64,000 bases of DNA, from assembly GCF_023638035.1 (NCBI RefSeq), contig NZ_JAKRVX010000001.1, positions 620,001 through 684,000 on the forward strand, given 5' to 3'. A model generated the notes under the pieces. The model was not told the DNA's origin. It did not search any database and saw only the letters and a program-made list of their open reading frames with translations. The first letter of the stretch is position 1, and each line of letters begins with the position of its first letter. Below, one piece after another: positions 9,657-18,911 of this stretch. Position numbers and translations under genes: made by a program. This DNA is from Natronocalculus amylovorans. Its GTDB lineage: Archaea; Halobacteriota; Halobacteria; Halobacteriales; Haloferacaceae.

Positions 9657-10943
9657 TTAGCTGTGGAGATGTTCGAGGACAGCATCAGTGTCGTTTGGCA
9701 CTGGCTCTGGATCATCACCAGCAGCAAATGCCGCATCTGGATCCTTCAGTAGGTGGCCGGTTGTGAGACAGACCACGTCTTCATCAGTGCTAACAATCCC
9801 TTCGGAAACGAGTTTTCGCAAGCCAGCAACAGAGGCTGCAGATGCAGGTTCAACACCAACACCCTCTGCAGCGAGATCGCGTTGCGCTTGAGTGATCTCA
9901 TCATCAGTGACGGAAATCGCAGTTCCACCAGTGTTTCGAACGCCAGGGAGTGCCTTTGGTGCATTAACCGGGTTTCCGATCCGGATTGCGGTTGCACGAG
10001 TTTCGACGTGCTCCCACCGTTTGACCTCGTCAGCACCGTTTTGGATTGCTTCAACCATCGGTGCAGCACCCTCTGCTTGCACGCCAGTCAGTTTCGGCAC
10101 ATCGGATGGATCAAGCGAGCCTGCTTGGACAAGTTCGCGGAACGCTTTATATAGTGCAGCGGTGTTACCTGCGTTGCCAACCGGAAGGACGATTCGGTCG
10201 GGATATTTTCCATGGTCTTCGTAGAACGTTTCGAGAATCTCGAATCCGATCGTCTTCTGGCCCTCCAGACGGAACGGATTCAACGAATTGAGAAGATATG
10301 CCTCTCCACGGGCAGCGAGATCTTGGACAATATCGAGACAGGAGTCAAAATTACCATCAACCTCAAGGATTCGAGCATTGTGCAGGCTCGCCTGTGCAAT
10401 CTTTCCAGCCGCAACCTTTCCTTTCGGAAGAAGTACAAGTGTTTCCATCCCCCCGCGTGCACCATATGCGGCCAGGGCTGCGCTTGTATTTCCGGTCGAT
10501 GCACACGCAAGCCGATCGACGCCAAGCTCTTTGGCGACTCGAACGCCAACGGTCATCCCACGATCTTTGAATGCACCAGTTGGGTTCATCCCCTCATGTT
10601 TGATGCGGAGTCGGTTCACGCCGATCGACTCACGAAGCCGCGGTACCTCATGTAGCGGCGTATCTCCCTCGGGTAGTGAGATACCTTCATCAAATGGGAG
10701 CGAGGCGGCATATCTCCACACACCACGATCGGGTGCAGTTTCGACCCGCCCATCCGATCCAAACTCCTCGAATGTTGGTGGGTTCGCATATCGAACCTCA
10801 AGTAATCCATCACACTCGTCACAAGTATATCGAATATCGTCAAATGGTGCAAACTGCTCACCGCATTCAATACACTCTAACCAGACACCATCGTCTGCAC
10901 ACGCCGGCTCTGTTTGTACCGGCGCAGTTAGTGCCAAACTCAT
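9657..10943 (-). CDS. thrC: Threonine synthase
   Basis: A 428-residue PLP enzyme converting O-phosphohomoserine to threonine. The N-terminal zinc ribbon has CIEC (24-27) and CDEC (41-44). The PLP lysine lies in NPTGAFKDRG (K126), with the substrate/PLP motif STGNTSAALAAYG just after, and a Gly-rich phosphate-binding loop VGNAGNTAA downstream. I chose ATG 10943 (MSLALTAP) over the in-frame extension to 11003. The class-typical zinc ribbon distinguishes it from bacterial ThrC. Confidence 0.93.
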   Translation of the reverse strand: MSLALTAPVQTEPACADDGVWLECIECGEQFAPFDDIRYTCDECDGLLEVRYANPPTFEEFGSDGRVETAPDRGVWRYAASLPFDEGISLPEGDTPLHEVPRLRESIGVNRLRIKHEGMNPTGAFKDRGMTVGVRVAKELGVDRLACASTGNTSAALAAYGARGGMETLVLLPKGKVAAGKIAQASLHNARILEVDGNFDSCLDIVQDLAARGEAYLLNSLNPFRLEGQKTIGFEILETFYEDHGKYPDRIVLPVGNAGNTAALYKAFRELVQAGSLDPSDVPKLTGVQAEGAAPMVEAIQNGADEVKRWEHVETRATAIRIGNPVNAPKALPGVRNTGGTAISVTDDEITQAQRDLAAEGVGVEPASAASVAGLRKLVSEGIVSTDEDVVCLTTGHLLKDPDAAFAAGDDPEPVPNDTDAVLEHLHS

Positions 10944-11008
10944 TATAAGATTGGTTGGTTCCAATGAGTAAAAGACGGTCGGTGTTGGCGGATGCTGTGA
11001 CACCTACC

Positions 11009-11377
11009 TCACTCGCCAAACGCGTCGATTTTATTATGGACGGAGTCAACCCATTCATCGAGAGCTGTGTGAAGCATCTCTTTTGCCTCCGGCAGTGGGA
11101 CGGCAGTGTACTGATAGACGTAGCCACCCGGATCAAGCAGCCGGCGCTCACGTTCGACAAGTCCTTTGTTTAGAAGGGTTGTCAGCGATCGGTTCACATT
11201 CGATCGGTCCCGATCGAGCACGTCTGCAAGCTCTGCAACGGTACTTCCTGGATAATCACATAAGACGAGATAGGTTCTGCTCTCATGATCTTGAATCCCA
11301 AATACACACGAGAGGACATGTTTGAAGTCCGGGTCGTGGTCCCCAATAATCTCATCCATCTCTGGGGTATCACTCAT
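11009..11377 (-). CDS. TrmB/MarR-like winged-helix transcription factor
   Basis: A 122-residue DNA-binding protein. Residues about 35-90 form a winged helix: SRTYLVLCDYP, then AELADVLDRDRSNVNRSL as the recognition-helix region, then a wing around RRLLDPGGYVYQY. The C-terminal helix is likely the dimer interface. There is no sensor domain, so its signal is unknown. It lies upstream of thrC on the same strand with about 65 bp between them. It resembles small haloarchaeal TrmB-like regulators. Confidence 0.75.
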   Translation of the reverse strand: MSDTPEMDEIIGDHDPDFKHVLSCVFGIQDHESRTYLVLCDYPGSTVAELADVLDRDRSNVNRSLTTLLNKGLVERERRLLDPGGYVYQYTAVPLPEAKEMLHTALDEWVDSVHNKIDAFGE

Positions 11378-11442
11378 AACTACACTGATGTCGCTCTCAT
11401 CGTTAAATCCCCGTATCGCTGCAAACGAGTGTCAGCGAGCAA

Positions 11443-11691
11443 TCATTCATCAGGGCGAGCATATCCCATCCGTTTAATGCAGTTGCGAATTTCGGTCTCG
11501 CCGGTATGTTTCAGCAGTTTTGTTGGCGTATCACAGTAATACGTGTTTCCGTCTCGCCGAAGAGTAACAATTCGCTCAGTACCCATCATTTCAACCGTGA
11601 TCCGGACGCGCCGGTCCTCGTTTAATGCAGCAACGATCTCGTCAGTACTGCACTCGCCGGCGTGGACGCAAAGTGGTGGTTTTGGTCCCAT
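11443..11691 (-). CDS. Conserved small haloarchaeal protein
   Basis: An 82-residue protein with two Cys early (PLCVHAGEC), a beta-rich middle (RVRITVEMMGTERIVTLRRDG) and a short helical tail. It starts one base after the stop of the upstream gene on the same strand, so the two are almost certainly co-transcribed. No recognised catalytic motif. Function unknown. Confidence 0.6.
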   Translation of the reverse strand: MGPKPPLCVHAGECSTDEIVAALNEDRRVRITVEMMGTERIVTLRRDGNTYYCDTPTKLLKHTGETEIRNCIKRMGYARPDE

Positions 11692-11692
11692 T

Positions 11693-12394
11693 TCAATTGA
11701 TTGTAAACTTCGATTGATCGTCTTGTTCGGGTTCTATCGGTGGTTCAACACCTTCTGCGGCTTCAACGTTGGCCGTTTCTTTCTCTGTGGTCACGTGCCA
11801 ACGATCGATTGATGACTCATATTCGCCAAGCAGTTCGGACACCTGTGTTTTGAGTGTGTCGTCGTTGATATTGACTTCAAAAATAAAGTACTGCTCGTCG
11901 CTTGTCGGACCACGATTTGTTTTTTGAATGTTCGCACTGACGAGTTCGTTATCGAAATAGTATGGTGCAAGCTGTGTCATGACGTTCTGATACACCGTAT
12001 TTTCGACTTTTCGAATTGCTTTTCGGCTAGCAGAGTCCGCAGCTCTGGCGACATAATCAATCGTTTCTTCCCAGCGTTTTAATGCGCCATCGTTGTCGCC
12101 GTTTTCGACTTTCTCATACGACTCTGTGAGCTTTTCTCCAGCGGTTTTGAGATCGTCACCAACATTTTTACCTTTCTTTTCACCCTCGCCCTCATTGACA
12201 CTTGCTTGTTTTGCAGTCTTTTTATTGACGTCTTTGTTGAGCCGTTCATGGGGTTTTGGACGCCACTCTTCCCATTCCGCAAAGGCGTCACTCTCAATAC
12301 CAAGTTCGCGCAGTGCTTGAGTGACTCGTTCACCGTGTTCAACGACATCACCCCAACTGCCGCGTTCTTTGAAGCCAGCGATGCTCTCTTCCAT
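11693..12394 (-). CDS. Hypothetical charged protein (DUF5828-like)
   Basis: A 233-residue soluble protein, very rich in Lys, Glu and Asp. An N-terminal helical region is followed by a Lys/Glu linker (about 65-85), a helical core, and a beta-containing segment YFIFEVNINDD near residue 165. It looks like the haloarchaeal family annotated DUF5828, recalled from memory and not searched. First gene of a two-gene unit with the 82-residue protein. Confidence 0.6.
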   Translation of the reverse strand: MEESIAGFKERGSWGDVVEHGERVTQALRELGIESDAFAEWEEWRPKPHERLNKDVNKKTAKQASVNEGEGEKKGKNVGDDLKTAGEKLTESYEKVENGDNDGALKRWEETIDYVARAADSASRKAIRKVENTVYQNVMTQLAPYYFDNELVSANIQKTNRGPTSDEQYFIFEVNINDDTLKTQVSELLGEYESSIDRWHVTTEKETANVEAAEGVEPPIEPEQDDQSKFTIN

Positions 12395-12465
12395 TTCGTT
12401 GAGGGTACGCTACGTGGGACTATGGTATAAGCGTCTCTGAGTTTGGTACGCACACACGTGGGCGG

Positions 12466-12711
12466 TCACCGCTTGTTACCGTAAACAAAGTTTGTGGCTG
12501 CAGTATCGATTCGTTCCGTTATGCCACCAATCCAGGCCGCAGGTGAGATCCGTCGAATCTGATCCTCATCAACCTCAATTCGATCGCCATTAAACGGATC
12601 ACGGCGCGATTGGGACTCCTCATCATCACTGCTTACGGCGTCAATAACGGTTGTCATCGAACAGCGGCCGCACGCCTCTGTGTTTTTTGAACCCATTCTT
12701 GATCGTACCAT
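12466..12711 (-). CDS. Hypothetical small acidic protein
   Basis: An 81-residue protein with a CxxC (CGRC) near the start and the C-terminal segment ISPAAWIGGITERIDTAATN. The start is uncertain: ATG codons at 12711, 12696 and 12657 are all in frame, and the last would remove the CxxC. It is divergent from the cupin gene. Not recognised. Confidence 0.45.
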   Translation of the reverse strand: MVRSRMGSKNTEACGRCSMTTVIDAVSSDDEESQSRRDPFNGDRIEVDEDQIRRISPAAWIGGITERIDTAATNFVYGNKR

Positions 12712-12804
12712 CACTACGTGCTAACGCATGATAATCGTTGTCCCGGTGGGTCCGATTTGTTAGGGACCAGTAGCAATCGCTGTCGACGGATTTTTGAGTG
12801 CACC

Positions 12805-13200
12805 ATGGTAGAAACACGCATGGGATATCGAATCGTGGATCCGAAGACAGTCGAGCCGACTGGCGATCGGCCCTGTGAGCTTCGACGGCTCAGCGAGCCA
12901 GCACAGCTATCTTCGGTTGCACTCAATCAGTTTCGAGCCGCTCCGGGTGAGCAGATACCACTTGCATACCACTATCACGAAGAACAAGAGGAGGCGTTCT
13001 ACGTGCTTTCAGGGACGCTATCGGTCGAAACACCCGAAACAGACATCACCGTGAGTGCTGGATCACTGTTTGTCGCAGATTCGGAGAGTCCCCATCGAGC
13101 CTACAATCCAGCCGACGCAGCAACCGATGTGACTGTCCTCGCACTTGGAGCACCAGCAGTGTCAGGTGATGCAGTTCCATACGAGCCAGCCAATGAGTGA
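12805..13200 (+). CDS. Cupin-domain protein
   Basis: A 131-residue single-domain cupin. The metal-binding motif is visible as YHYHEEQEEAFYVLSG, followed by the second conserved region ADSESPHRAYNP. Such proteins bind a metal ion and may be isomerases, dioxygenases or sensors; the substrate cannot be told. Its 3' end overlaps the next gene by 8 bp (ATGAGTGA), so the two are coupled. An alternative start at 12820 is possible. Confidence 0.8.
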   Translation: MVETRMGYRIVDPKTVEPTGDRPCELRRLSEPAQLSSVALNQFRAAPGEQIPLAYHYHEEQEEAFYVLSGTLSVETPETDITVSAGSLFVADSESPHRAYNPADAATDVTVLALGAPAVSGDAVPYEPANE

Positions 13201-13852
13201 AAATGCAGCCAGCAAAGGTGGTAGTGAGAATGAGTCTGGTAGCGGTAGCGATGCAGTTCCACCGGAGGCACTCCCGGATGAGATCGTTGACGCAGTCCCG
13301 ACGTGGGAAAATGAGTACTTCGATCGAGTGAGCGATCGGCTCATGTACAACTACGACCTCGAAAAGGACCATCGCGTCGGTGGAGAACGATTTGATCTCT
13401 ATGGCGAACTTCGGATGGAGATTCAAAAGCAGTTTGTCCACCCAGCACTCAATTATGCGAATCATAACACCGAGGAGTATCTTTTTGGAAAGCGTGTTCC
13501 GTCGCTTCGAGTGAGCGACGTGCAGCGATTCGTTGAATTGGGTCACACCCTCGCAGACGAGTGGATTATTGCCGATGAGGAGCACTTTGGGACGGATTTC
13601 ACGTTTATTTTGGTCACTGAATCAATCACTGACGACGTTCGATCACTTGTCTCAGGGTTCCACGATCGAAACCTGCTGAAGTTTGGGTACTACGGGCACT
13701 ACGAAATCAATCTCATTGTTGTTGACCCAGAGAGCGAGACTGCAGTTGGAAGTATGAATGCGGATGCAATCGAAGCGTGTACGCTTTGGGAGCATATTGC
13801 ACCGCAAAAACAGGGGATTTTCTCCCGGATCGCCCACCGGTTTTGGAAATAA
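13193..13852 (+). CDS. Hypothetical soluble protein coupled to the cupin gene
   Basis: A 219-residue protein. The first 30 residues are Ser/Gly/Glu-rich and probably disordered. The rest is a mixed alpha/beta domain, rich in aromatic residues and acidic, with no membrane segment or familiar active-site motif. Its ATG lies inside the 3' end of the cupin gene, implying translational coupling and a joint role. The bases just after the stop carry the palindrome GGCGATCGCC. Not recognised. Confidence 0.65.
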   Translation: MSENAASKGGSENESGSGSDAVPPEALPDEIVDAVPTWENEYFDRVSDRLMYNYDLEKDHRVGGERFDLYGELRMEIQKQFVHPALNYANHNTEEYLFGKRVPSLRVSDVQRFVELGHTLADEWIIADEEHFGTDFTFILVTESITDDVRSLVSGFHDRNLLKFGYYGHYEINLIVVDPESETAVGSMNADAIEACTLWEHIAPQKQGIFSRIAHRFWK

Positions 13853-13958
13853 CGGGCGATCGCCGTTGCTCAGTGAGGGTAGTGTTTGGTGGAGTAGAGA
13901 ATAGAGTAGAGTAGCGCAGGGACTGACAGTTCAACGACTCGTCTGTGAATCGTACTCT

Positions 13959-15806
13959 TTAGTCTTCGGACTCACCTCCATCTGTCGCAACCGCACTTTT
14001 GTTACGACGGACCCGTTGGATGTTTCCATAGCCAATTTTTACCAACGAGAGTGCCAAGTAGATTAGCGTGGCAGCAAGCACCATCTGGACGACACTCGAT
14101 GCGAGTGCGATTGTTGTTGCTGCCTCACCTTGGATGATATTTACGTAGAGGTTATCATAGAAGATCAACCACGACAGCCCGAGGATAGTAATCGTTACCA
14201 TCACAGCCATTGGTGCACCGGTACTGATGAGTTGTTTTGTGTCGTCCCAGTTTGCAAGCCAGATTGTTGCAGTCAGGAGTGCAAGCGCTGCAAGCAGCTG
14301 GTTTGCACCGCCGAACAGTGCCCAAAGCGTCACCCACTGCCCGGAGGAGACAAGGATATATGCAGGGAGAATTTGGACGATCGGATTGGTGTATCGACCA
14401 CGTACGAGCGATTTTGGATCTGCGGACAGACCACTATCGCTTGCGCCAGCAGGTGTGCCAACGATCTCTTCCATCATGTATCGGCCAAGTCGAACCGCAG
14501 TGTCAGTCGATGTAAGCAGGAAGCTCACAAGGACGAGCGCCATAAATGGCGCACCGACAGACGTTGGGATACCGAAGCTTGTGAGGATAATTCCACCACC
14601 GGTTGCGAAGTTCGGCAATGCACCACCGATACCACCAGCGGCTGCGTCAGCAGCGAACCCTGCTACGGCGAGTGTCGAAAGCGCAAGCGCGGCGAGGAGT
14701 CCCTCACCAAGCATGCCACCGTATCCAATAAGCCGTGCATCGCTTTCTTTATTGAGCTGTTTCGATGTTGTCCCTGAGGAGACAAGCGAGTGGAATCCAC
14801 TGATTGTCCCGCAGGCGATCGTGATAAAGAGGATTGGGAAAAGCGGGACTAATAACCCTTCAGCACCCCAGAACCCGTGGAACATCGGGATCGACGAATC
14901 AACGACAAGCGGCTGCGATGAGCTTGCAAAGATCGTCCCGACAATGATTGCGAGAATACCTCCACCAACACCCGTGTACAGGAGGAACGATGAGAGGTAA
15001 TCACGTGGTTGCAACAGCACCCAAACTGGAAGCGCACTTGCGAGCGCACCATAGAGCATGATGATTGGAACCCATGCAGCAGTGTTAACGCCAAGTTCCG
15101 CTGCACCAGGAATCCACTCACCACCGCCGGAGAACAACACAGCAGTTCCTGCTGGGTAGTCACCTGGGAAGAGTGCGAATGGGAACTCAATACCGAGCCA
15201 CACACCGGCAAAGACACCCCCGACAAAGAGGATTGTGCCCGGAATAAATGGCCCATTCAGTTGGTACAGGTACACACCAAATATGAACGCAAGCGCGATG
15301 TAGACGAAGCTCGCGGTTGTGACTTGTGGGAACGCATTAAACACGATCGCCACAACGAGTGCGAACACTGCAACGACGAGAATGATCGTTAGGAACGCGA
15401 ACCACAACAAGAGGTTCTTCCCGCGCTCACCAACGTATTCGCCGACGATGTATCCGATCGATTTTCCTTCGTGTCGAAGGCTGCCGGAAAGCGATACAAA
15501 ATCGTGAACCGCACCCATCAGTGGATTTCCGATCGCAATCCAGAGCAAAGCCGGAAGCCATCCCCAGATTGCACCCGCCGTGATCGGTCCAACGATCGGT
15601 GCGCCGCCCGCAATACTCGAATAGTGGTGCCCCAATAAGACCGGCTTCTTCGCCGGTACATATTCTTGTCCATCTTCGTACTTGTGCGCTGGCGTCTCAT
15701 TGTCGTCGTCAAGTTCGACGAACCGGGAGAGGTATTTTGAGTAGCTAAGATACCCCACACTAAATGTAGCCAGTACAGCAAGGACGATCCAAATTACTTG
15801 TGTCAT
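13959..15806 (-). CDS. cstA: CstA-family carbon starvation protein / peptide or pyruvate permease
   Basis: A 615-residue integral membrane protein with about 15-16 hydrophobic segments. The CstA signature is clear near the N terminus (GHHYSSIAGGAPIVGPITAG), with further conserved blocks such as GTISGFHSLVSSGT. Bacterial members import peptides or pyruvate during starvation; the substrate here is not known. Single-gene unit, convergent with the gene before it. Confidence 0.9.
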   Translation of the reverse strand: MTQVIWIVLAVLATFSVGYLSYSKYLSRFVELDDDNETPAHKYEDGQEYVPAKKPVLLGHHYSSIAGGAPIVGPITAGAIWGWLPALLWIAIGNPLMGAVHDFVSLSGSLRHEGKSIGYIVGEYVGERGKNLLLWFAFLTIILVVAVFALVVAIVFNAFPQVTTASFVYIALAFIFGVYLYQLNGPFIPGTILFVGGVFAGVWLGIEFPFALFPGDYPAGTAVLFSGGGEWIPGAAELGVNTAAWVPIIMLYGALASALPVWVLLQPRDYLSSFLLYTGVGGGILAIIVGTIFASSSQPLVVDSSIPMFHGFWGAEGLLVPLFPILFITIACGTISGFHSLVSSGTTSKQLNKESDARLIGYGGMLGEGLLAALALSTLAVAGFAADAAAGGIGGALPNFATGGGIILTSFGIPTSVGAPFMALVLVSFLLTSTDTAVRLGRYMMEEIVGTPAGASDSGLSADPKSLVRGRYTNPIVQILPAYILVSSGQWVTLWALFGGANQLLAALALLTATIWLANWDDTKQLISTGAPMAVMVTITILGLSWLIFYDNLYVNIIQGEAATTIALASSVVQMVLAATLIYLALSLVKIGYGNIQRVRRNKSAVATDGGESED

Positions 15807-15991
15807 GTGACGCTACCTCAATCGCACCATGTGTACATATCTCACATAAAGGTTCGTGTTATACGCTGAAGTAGGAGTAAAAAATGCCTCAATAGCCCTG
15901 GGTTATCCACATCGTAAGAAACATATGATCATTACTGATGGCCAGAAATACTTAATTTCTAACCAAATACGAGAGAGAAATATCTCCGGCG

Positions 15992-16942
15992 TTATAGATC
16001 AACTGCAAGCGCAGCAGCAACATCACCAAGAATGTCACCTTTGACTTCTTTCGTTCGTGTTTCAATCTCGGCAATGAGAGGGACGGCAAACTCCGATCGT
16101 ACCTGAGAGAGCCGCTCATTTTCGGTCGCGACACGATCACGAAGGAATCGGGCACCGCGGCCGTTCTCGTCCGCATCGGGTTCCGGTGTGAGTTTGTTCG
16201 CAACCAGCCCTCGAACCGCGAGATCTCTGTCATCCATCCCATCAATAGCTCGCTTTGTTTCGTTGACTGAGAGCTGATCGGGATTAAAGACAAGAAAGAA
16301 CGCCGCATCTGTTCTGAGCGTCTCACCAGCATATTCAAAGAACTCTTTGCGCTGTTGGAGTCGTTCAAGTACTGGATCACCGTCCATAATTCGGCGTGGC
16401 TCCATGTTTCCGATCGCTGCCTTTTCAAACAGGTCAATACTCTGGCGGCGTTTGTGTGCAAGCCGCTCGATCCAGCCCTCAAGGAATGTCGGCAGTCCGA
16501 GAAGTCGGAGCGTCCCCCCAGTTGGAGCCGTATCAAAGACGACGCGATCGTACGCTTCGGAGTTCTTCATTACGTCAACGAATCGATCAAAGAGCGCGGA
16601 TTCGTAGGCACCCGGCGTTTGGTGTGCCATCTCAACCTGTCGGTTGATCTCATTGACCATCGAGGCGCTGACCTGTGCAGAGAGATCCGATCGAATCTCG
16701 TCAAGATGTCGAATCACCTCGTCTTCGGGGTCGATTTCCATTGCGGAGAGATGCGCTTCGCCTGTAACTGGCGTTGGCTCGTCGCTAAAGGGCTGATCGA
16801 ATACGTCAGTTGTGCTGTGTGCAGGATCAGTTGAGACAACGAGCGTTTCGAGTCCGTTTCGGGCACATTTGAGCGCGTACGCACACGAAACGGTCGTCTT
16901 TCCAACACCGCCTTTCCCGCCGAAGAAGACAAATTTTTCCAT
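15992..16942 (-). CDS. ArsA/Get3-family ATPase
   Basis: A 316-residue deviant-Walker ATPase with P-loop GGKGGVGKTT (residues 8-17), switch I VSTDPAHSTTDVF and switch II VFDTAPTGGTLRLL. Members either power arsenite efflux or target tail-anchored membrane proteins (Get3). No arsenite permease or ArsR is nearby, so a Get3-like or unrelated chaperone role is more likely. It starts 3 bp after the stop of the upstream 98-residue gene, so the two form one unit. Confidence 0.87.
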   Translation of the reverse strand: MEKFVFFGGKGGVGKTTVSCAYALKCARNGLETLVVSTDPAHSTTDVFDQPFSDEPTPVTGEAHLSAMEIDPEDEVIRHLDEIRSDLSAQVSASMVNEINRQVEMAHQTPGAYESALFDRFVDVMKNSEAYDRVVFDTAPTGGTLRLLGLPTFLEGWIERLAHKRRQSIDLFEKAAIGNMEPRRIMDGDPVLERLQQRKEFFEYAGETLRTDAAFFLVFNPDQLSVNETKRAIDGMDDRDLAVRGLVANKLTPEPDADENGRGARFLRDRVATENERLSQVRSEFAVPLIAEIETRTKEVKGDILGDVAAALAVDL

Positions 16943-16945
16943 AGA

Positions 16946-17242
16946 TTAGAAGTGGTACTGGTGGCCTTTTCGTTCGATGAGCGATTGTCGATCCCACATC
17001 CGCCGCTCCCAGGACTCAAACTCGTTTTCGAGATATGGGAGCAGCTCTGCGGTGTAATACGAGATTGGCGATGGAATCCCAAACGCATCCGGGAAACATG
17101 CAAGCATAAATGTGTCCTCAATATCTTCTGCCTCTTTTTCAATCTTCTCGTAGGCAGGGTGCGAGATCATCCCGTGATAGAGCCCTCTGAGCCACTCTTC
17201 AAGGATCGCTTTTGTCCGTTCGATCCGTGCGGCAAGTGTCAT
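16946..17242 (-). CDS. Small helical protein upstream of the ArsA-like ATPase
   Basis: A 98-residue, mainly helical protein rich in aromatic residues and Glu (PISYYTAELLPYLENEFESW). No CxxC and no membrane segment. The chosen ATG at 17242 follows an upstream region that would otherwise run into the divergent cobW promoter. The 3 bp gap to the ATPase gene suggests a functional partnership, for example as an adaptor. Not recognised. Confidence 0.6.
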   Translation of the reverse strand: MTLAARIERTKAILEEWLRGLYHGMISHPAYEKIEKEAEDIEDTFMLACFPDAFGIPSPISYYTAELLPYLENEFESWERRMWDRQSLIERKGHQYHF

Positions 17243-17347
17243 TGTTTTACATGCACGTGCTGGTGGTAAAAAAAGCGTGTCGGGTTCACATGGCACTGAC
17301 CATCAAATATCATGATCTTAAATAGCATAGGTCTGCACTGTTCGAGT

Positions 17348-18625
17348 ATGACGCGTGAGACTATTCCGGTGACCGTGCTCAGTGGGAGCCTTGGTGCGGG
17401 CAAAACAACGCTTTTGAATCATCTTCTTCGGAACGCTGGCGATCGAGACATCGCGGTGTTGGTTAACGATATGGGTGAAGTGAATATTGACGCGGATCTC
17501 ATCAACGACTCATCCGAGCTGACCGCTGATGATGGCGTTGCTGAGCTTTCAAACGGCTGTATCTGTTGTGAGCTACAGGATGATCTCAACGCCGCGGTCG
17601 TCCGGCTCGCGCGCGATCGGGATTTCGATCACCTTGTCGTTGAGTCGTCTGGAATTAGCGAGCCAGCGCCGATCGCTCGGCTCTTTACCACGGAGTCTCG
17701 GGTTGCAGCATTGTATGATATTGATGCGCTCGTGACAGTCGTCGATACGCGGTTCTTTATTGATATGTTCTCAGGGGTAGACGTTCCAGAGCGGCAGCCG
17801 CAAGATGGGGATGAAGAGACACGGCCGCTCTCGGATCTGGTGATCGAACAGATCGAGTTTTCGAATATTGTGCTGTTGAACAAGTGTGATCTCTGTACTG
17901 ACGAAGAGATTACGGAGGCGTCTGCACTTGTCTCTACGCTCCAACCAGATGCAGTTATTCACCAGACAGTGAAATCTGCGATCGATCCCGAGAAACTGCT
18001 TCACACTGAACGCTTTTCGATGAAGCCGATGGCTGAGTTGGCAGGATGGAAGCAGCTTCTTGCAGACGGAAAACATGACGTCGGCGAGGACGAACAGACG
18101 CACGATCACAGTCACGGGCACGGCCATAACCATGAGGTGGATGGACATGATCACGACCACCACGATCACAAACACCCGGACGAAGTGTACGGTGTGCGTT
18201 CGTTTACCTTCCGATCGAAGCAGCCGTTCGATGCCGACCGGCTATACGAGATCCTTTCAACGCTTCCCACCGGTATCGTCCGATCGAAAGGCACCTGTTG
18301 GGTCGCGGGAAATGAGATGAAACTCACATTTAGCCAAGCCGGGCCATCAGCCTATATGCAGTCGCTTGGGCCGTGGGTTGCGTCGCTTCCAAAGATCGAC
18401 CAAGATCTGTACCGATCGAATCGGCCGAACCTCCAGTGGGATGCGGCAGTTGGCGATCGACGGACCGAGCTCGTTTTTATTGGGACCGACCTCAACGAGG
18501 AGTCGCTTCGAGAAGCGCTTGTAGACGCACTCGTGTCACCCGAGACAGAGATGGAAGACAGCCGCTTCCCAACCGCGCCAGAAGAGACAGTCACGCTTCG
18601 AGAGCCACCGCTTGCAGAGTCGTAG
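17348..18625 (+). CDS. CobW/COG0523 GTPase with His-rich metal tract
   Basis: A 425-residue G3E-family GTPase, probably a metallochaperone or metal-insertion protein. The P-loop is GSLGAGKTT (13-21), the metal site is CICC (71-74), the SGISEPAP switch follows near 97, and LNKCDL is the guanine-specificity motif. Residues about 251-278 are His/Asp-rich, typical of zinc-handling members. A CobW C-terminal domain ends the protein. Start at 17348; CTTAAATA about 30 nt upstream is a likely TATA box. No cobalamin genes are adjacent, so a zinc role is more likely than a B12 role. Confidence 0.88.
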   Translation: MTRETIPVTVLSGSLGAGKTTLLNHLLRNAGDRDIAVLVNDMGEVNIDADLINDSSELTADDGVAELSNGCICCELQDDLNAAVVRLARDRDFDHLVVESSGISEPAPIARLFTTESRVAALYDIDALVTVVDTRFFIDMFSGVDVPERQPQDGDEETRPLSDLVIEQIEFSNIVLLNKCDLCTDEEITEASALVSTLQPDAVIHQTVKSAIDPEKLLHTERFSMKPMAELAGWKQLLADGKHDVGEDEQTHDHSHGHGHNHEVDGHDHDHHDHKHPDEVYGVRSFTFRSKQPFDADRLYEILSTLPTGIVRSKGTCWVAGNEMKLTFSQAGPSAYMQSLGPWVASLPKIDQDLYRSNRPNLQWDAAVGDRRTELVFIGTDLNEESLREALVDALVSPETEMEDSRFPTAPEETVTLREPPLAES

Positions 18626-18631
18626 CTTGAG

Positions 18632-18841
18632 CTAGCACGCACAGCTAGCCGTACCAGCCGATCGCTCAAGCTCCATCGCATCACCACATGATGGACAGGG
18701 CGGGGAATCAGTTTCAGTGTCTTTCGCAGCAATCCGTTCGGAGCAGTCGTAACACCAGTATGCGCCAATCGGCTGTTCATCCCGTTTGACGGTTGAGGCC
18801 GGACTCAGTAACAGCGATTTTATTGTGGTAACAAGGGTCAT
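18632..18841 (-). CDS. Zinc-ribbon protein
   Basis: A 69-residue protein with CYDC and CPSC knuckles and a CAC tail. The N-terminal 20 residues are hydrophobic/basic and may contact membrane or nucleic acid. It ends 6 bp from the convergent cobW stop; the pairing of a small zinc protein with a CobW GTPase may be coincidental. Function unknown. Confidence 0.6.
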   Translation of the reverse strand: MTLVTTIKSLLLSPASTVKRDEQPIGAYWCYDCSERIAAKDTETDSPPCPSCGDAMELERSAGTASCAC

Positions 18842-18911
18842 ATTCGTGGGTTACGCTGTAGGATAAAAACGCTCGTTCGGTTGTCCGTCTAGAATGCACA
18901 GCCGTTGCGGA

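Noticed and set aside
13886-13920. GTAGAG-type short repeats after the gene ending at 13852
   Set aside because: Too short and imperfect to call a functional repeat; lies between convergent genes.
14130-14777. 215-codon plus-strand frame inside cstA
   Set aside because: Cys/Arg-rich antisense frame of a clear membrane protein gene, with no domain and no promoter.
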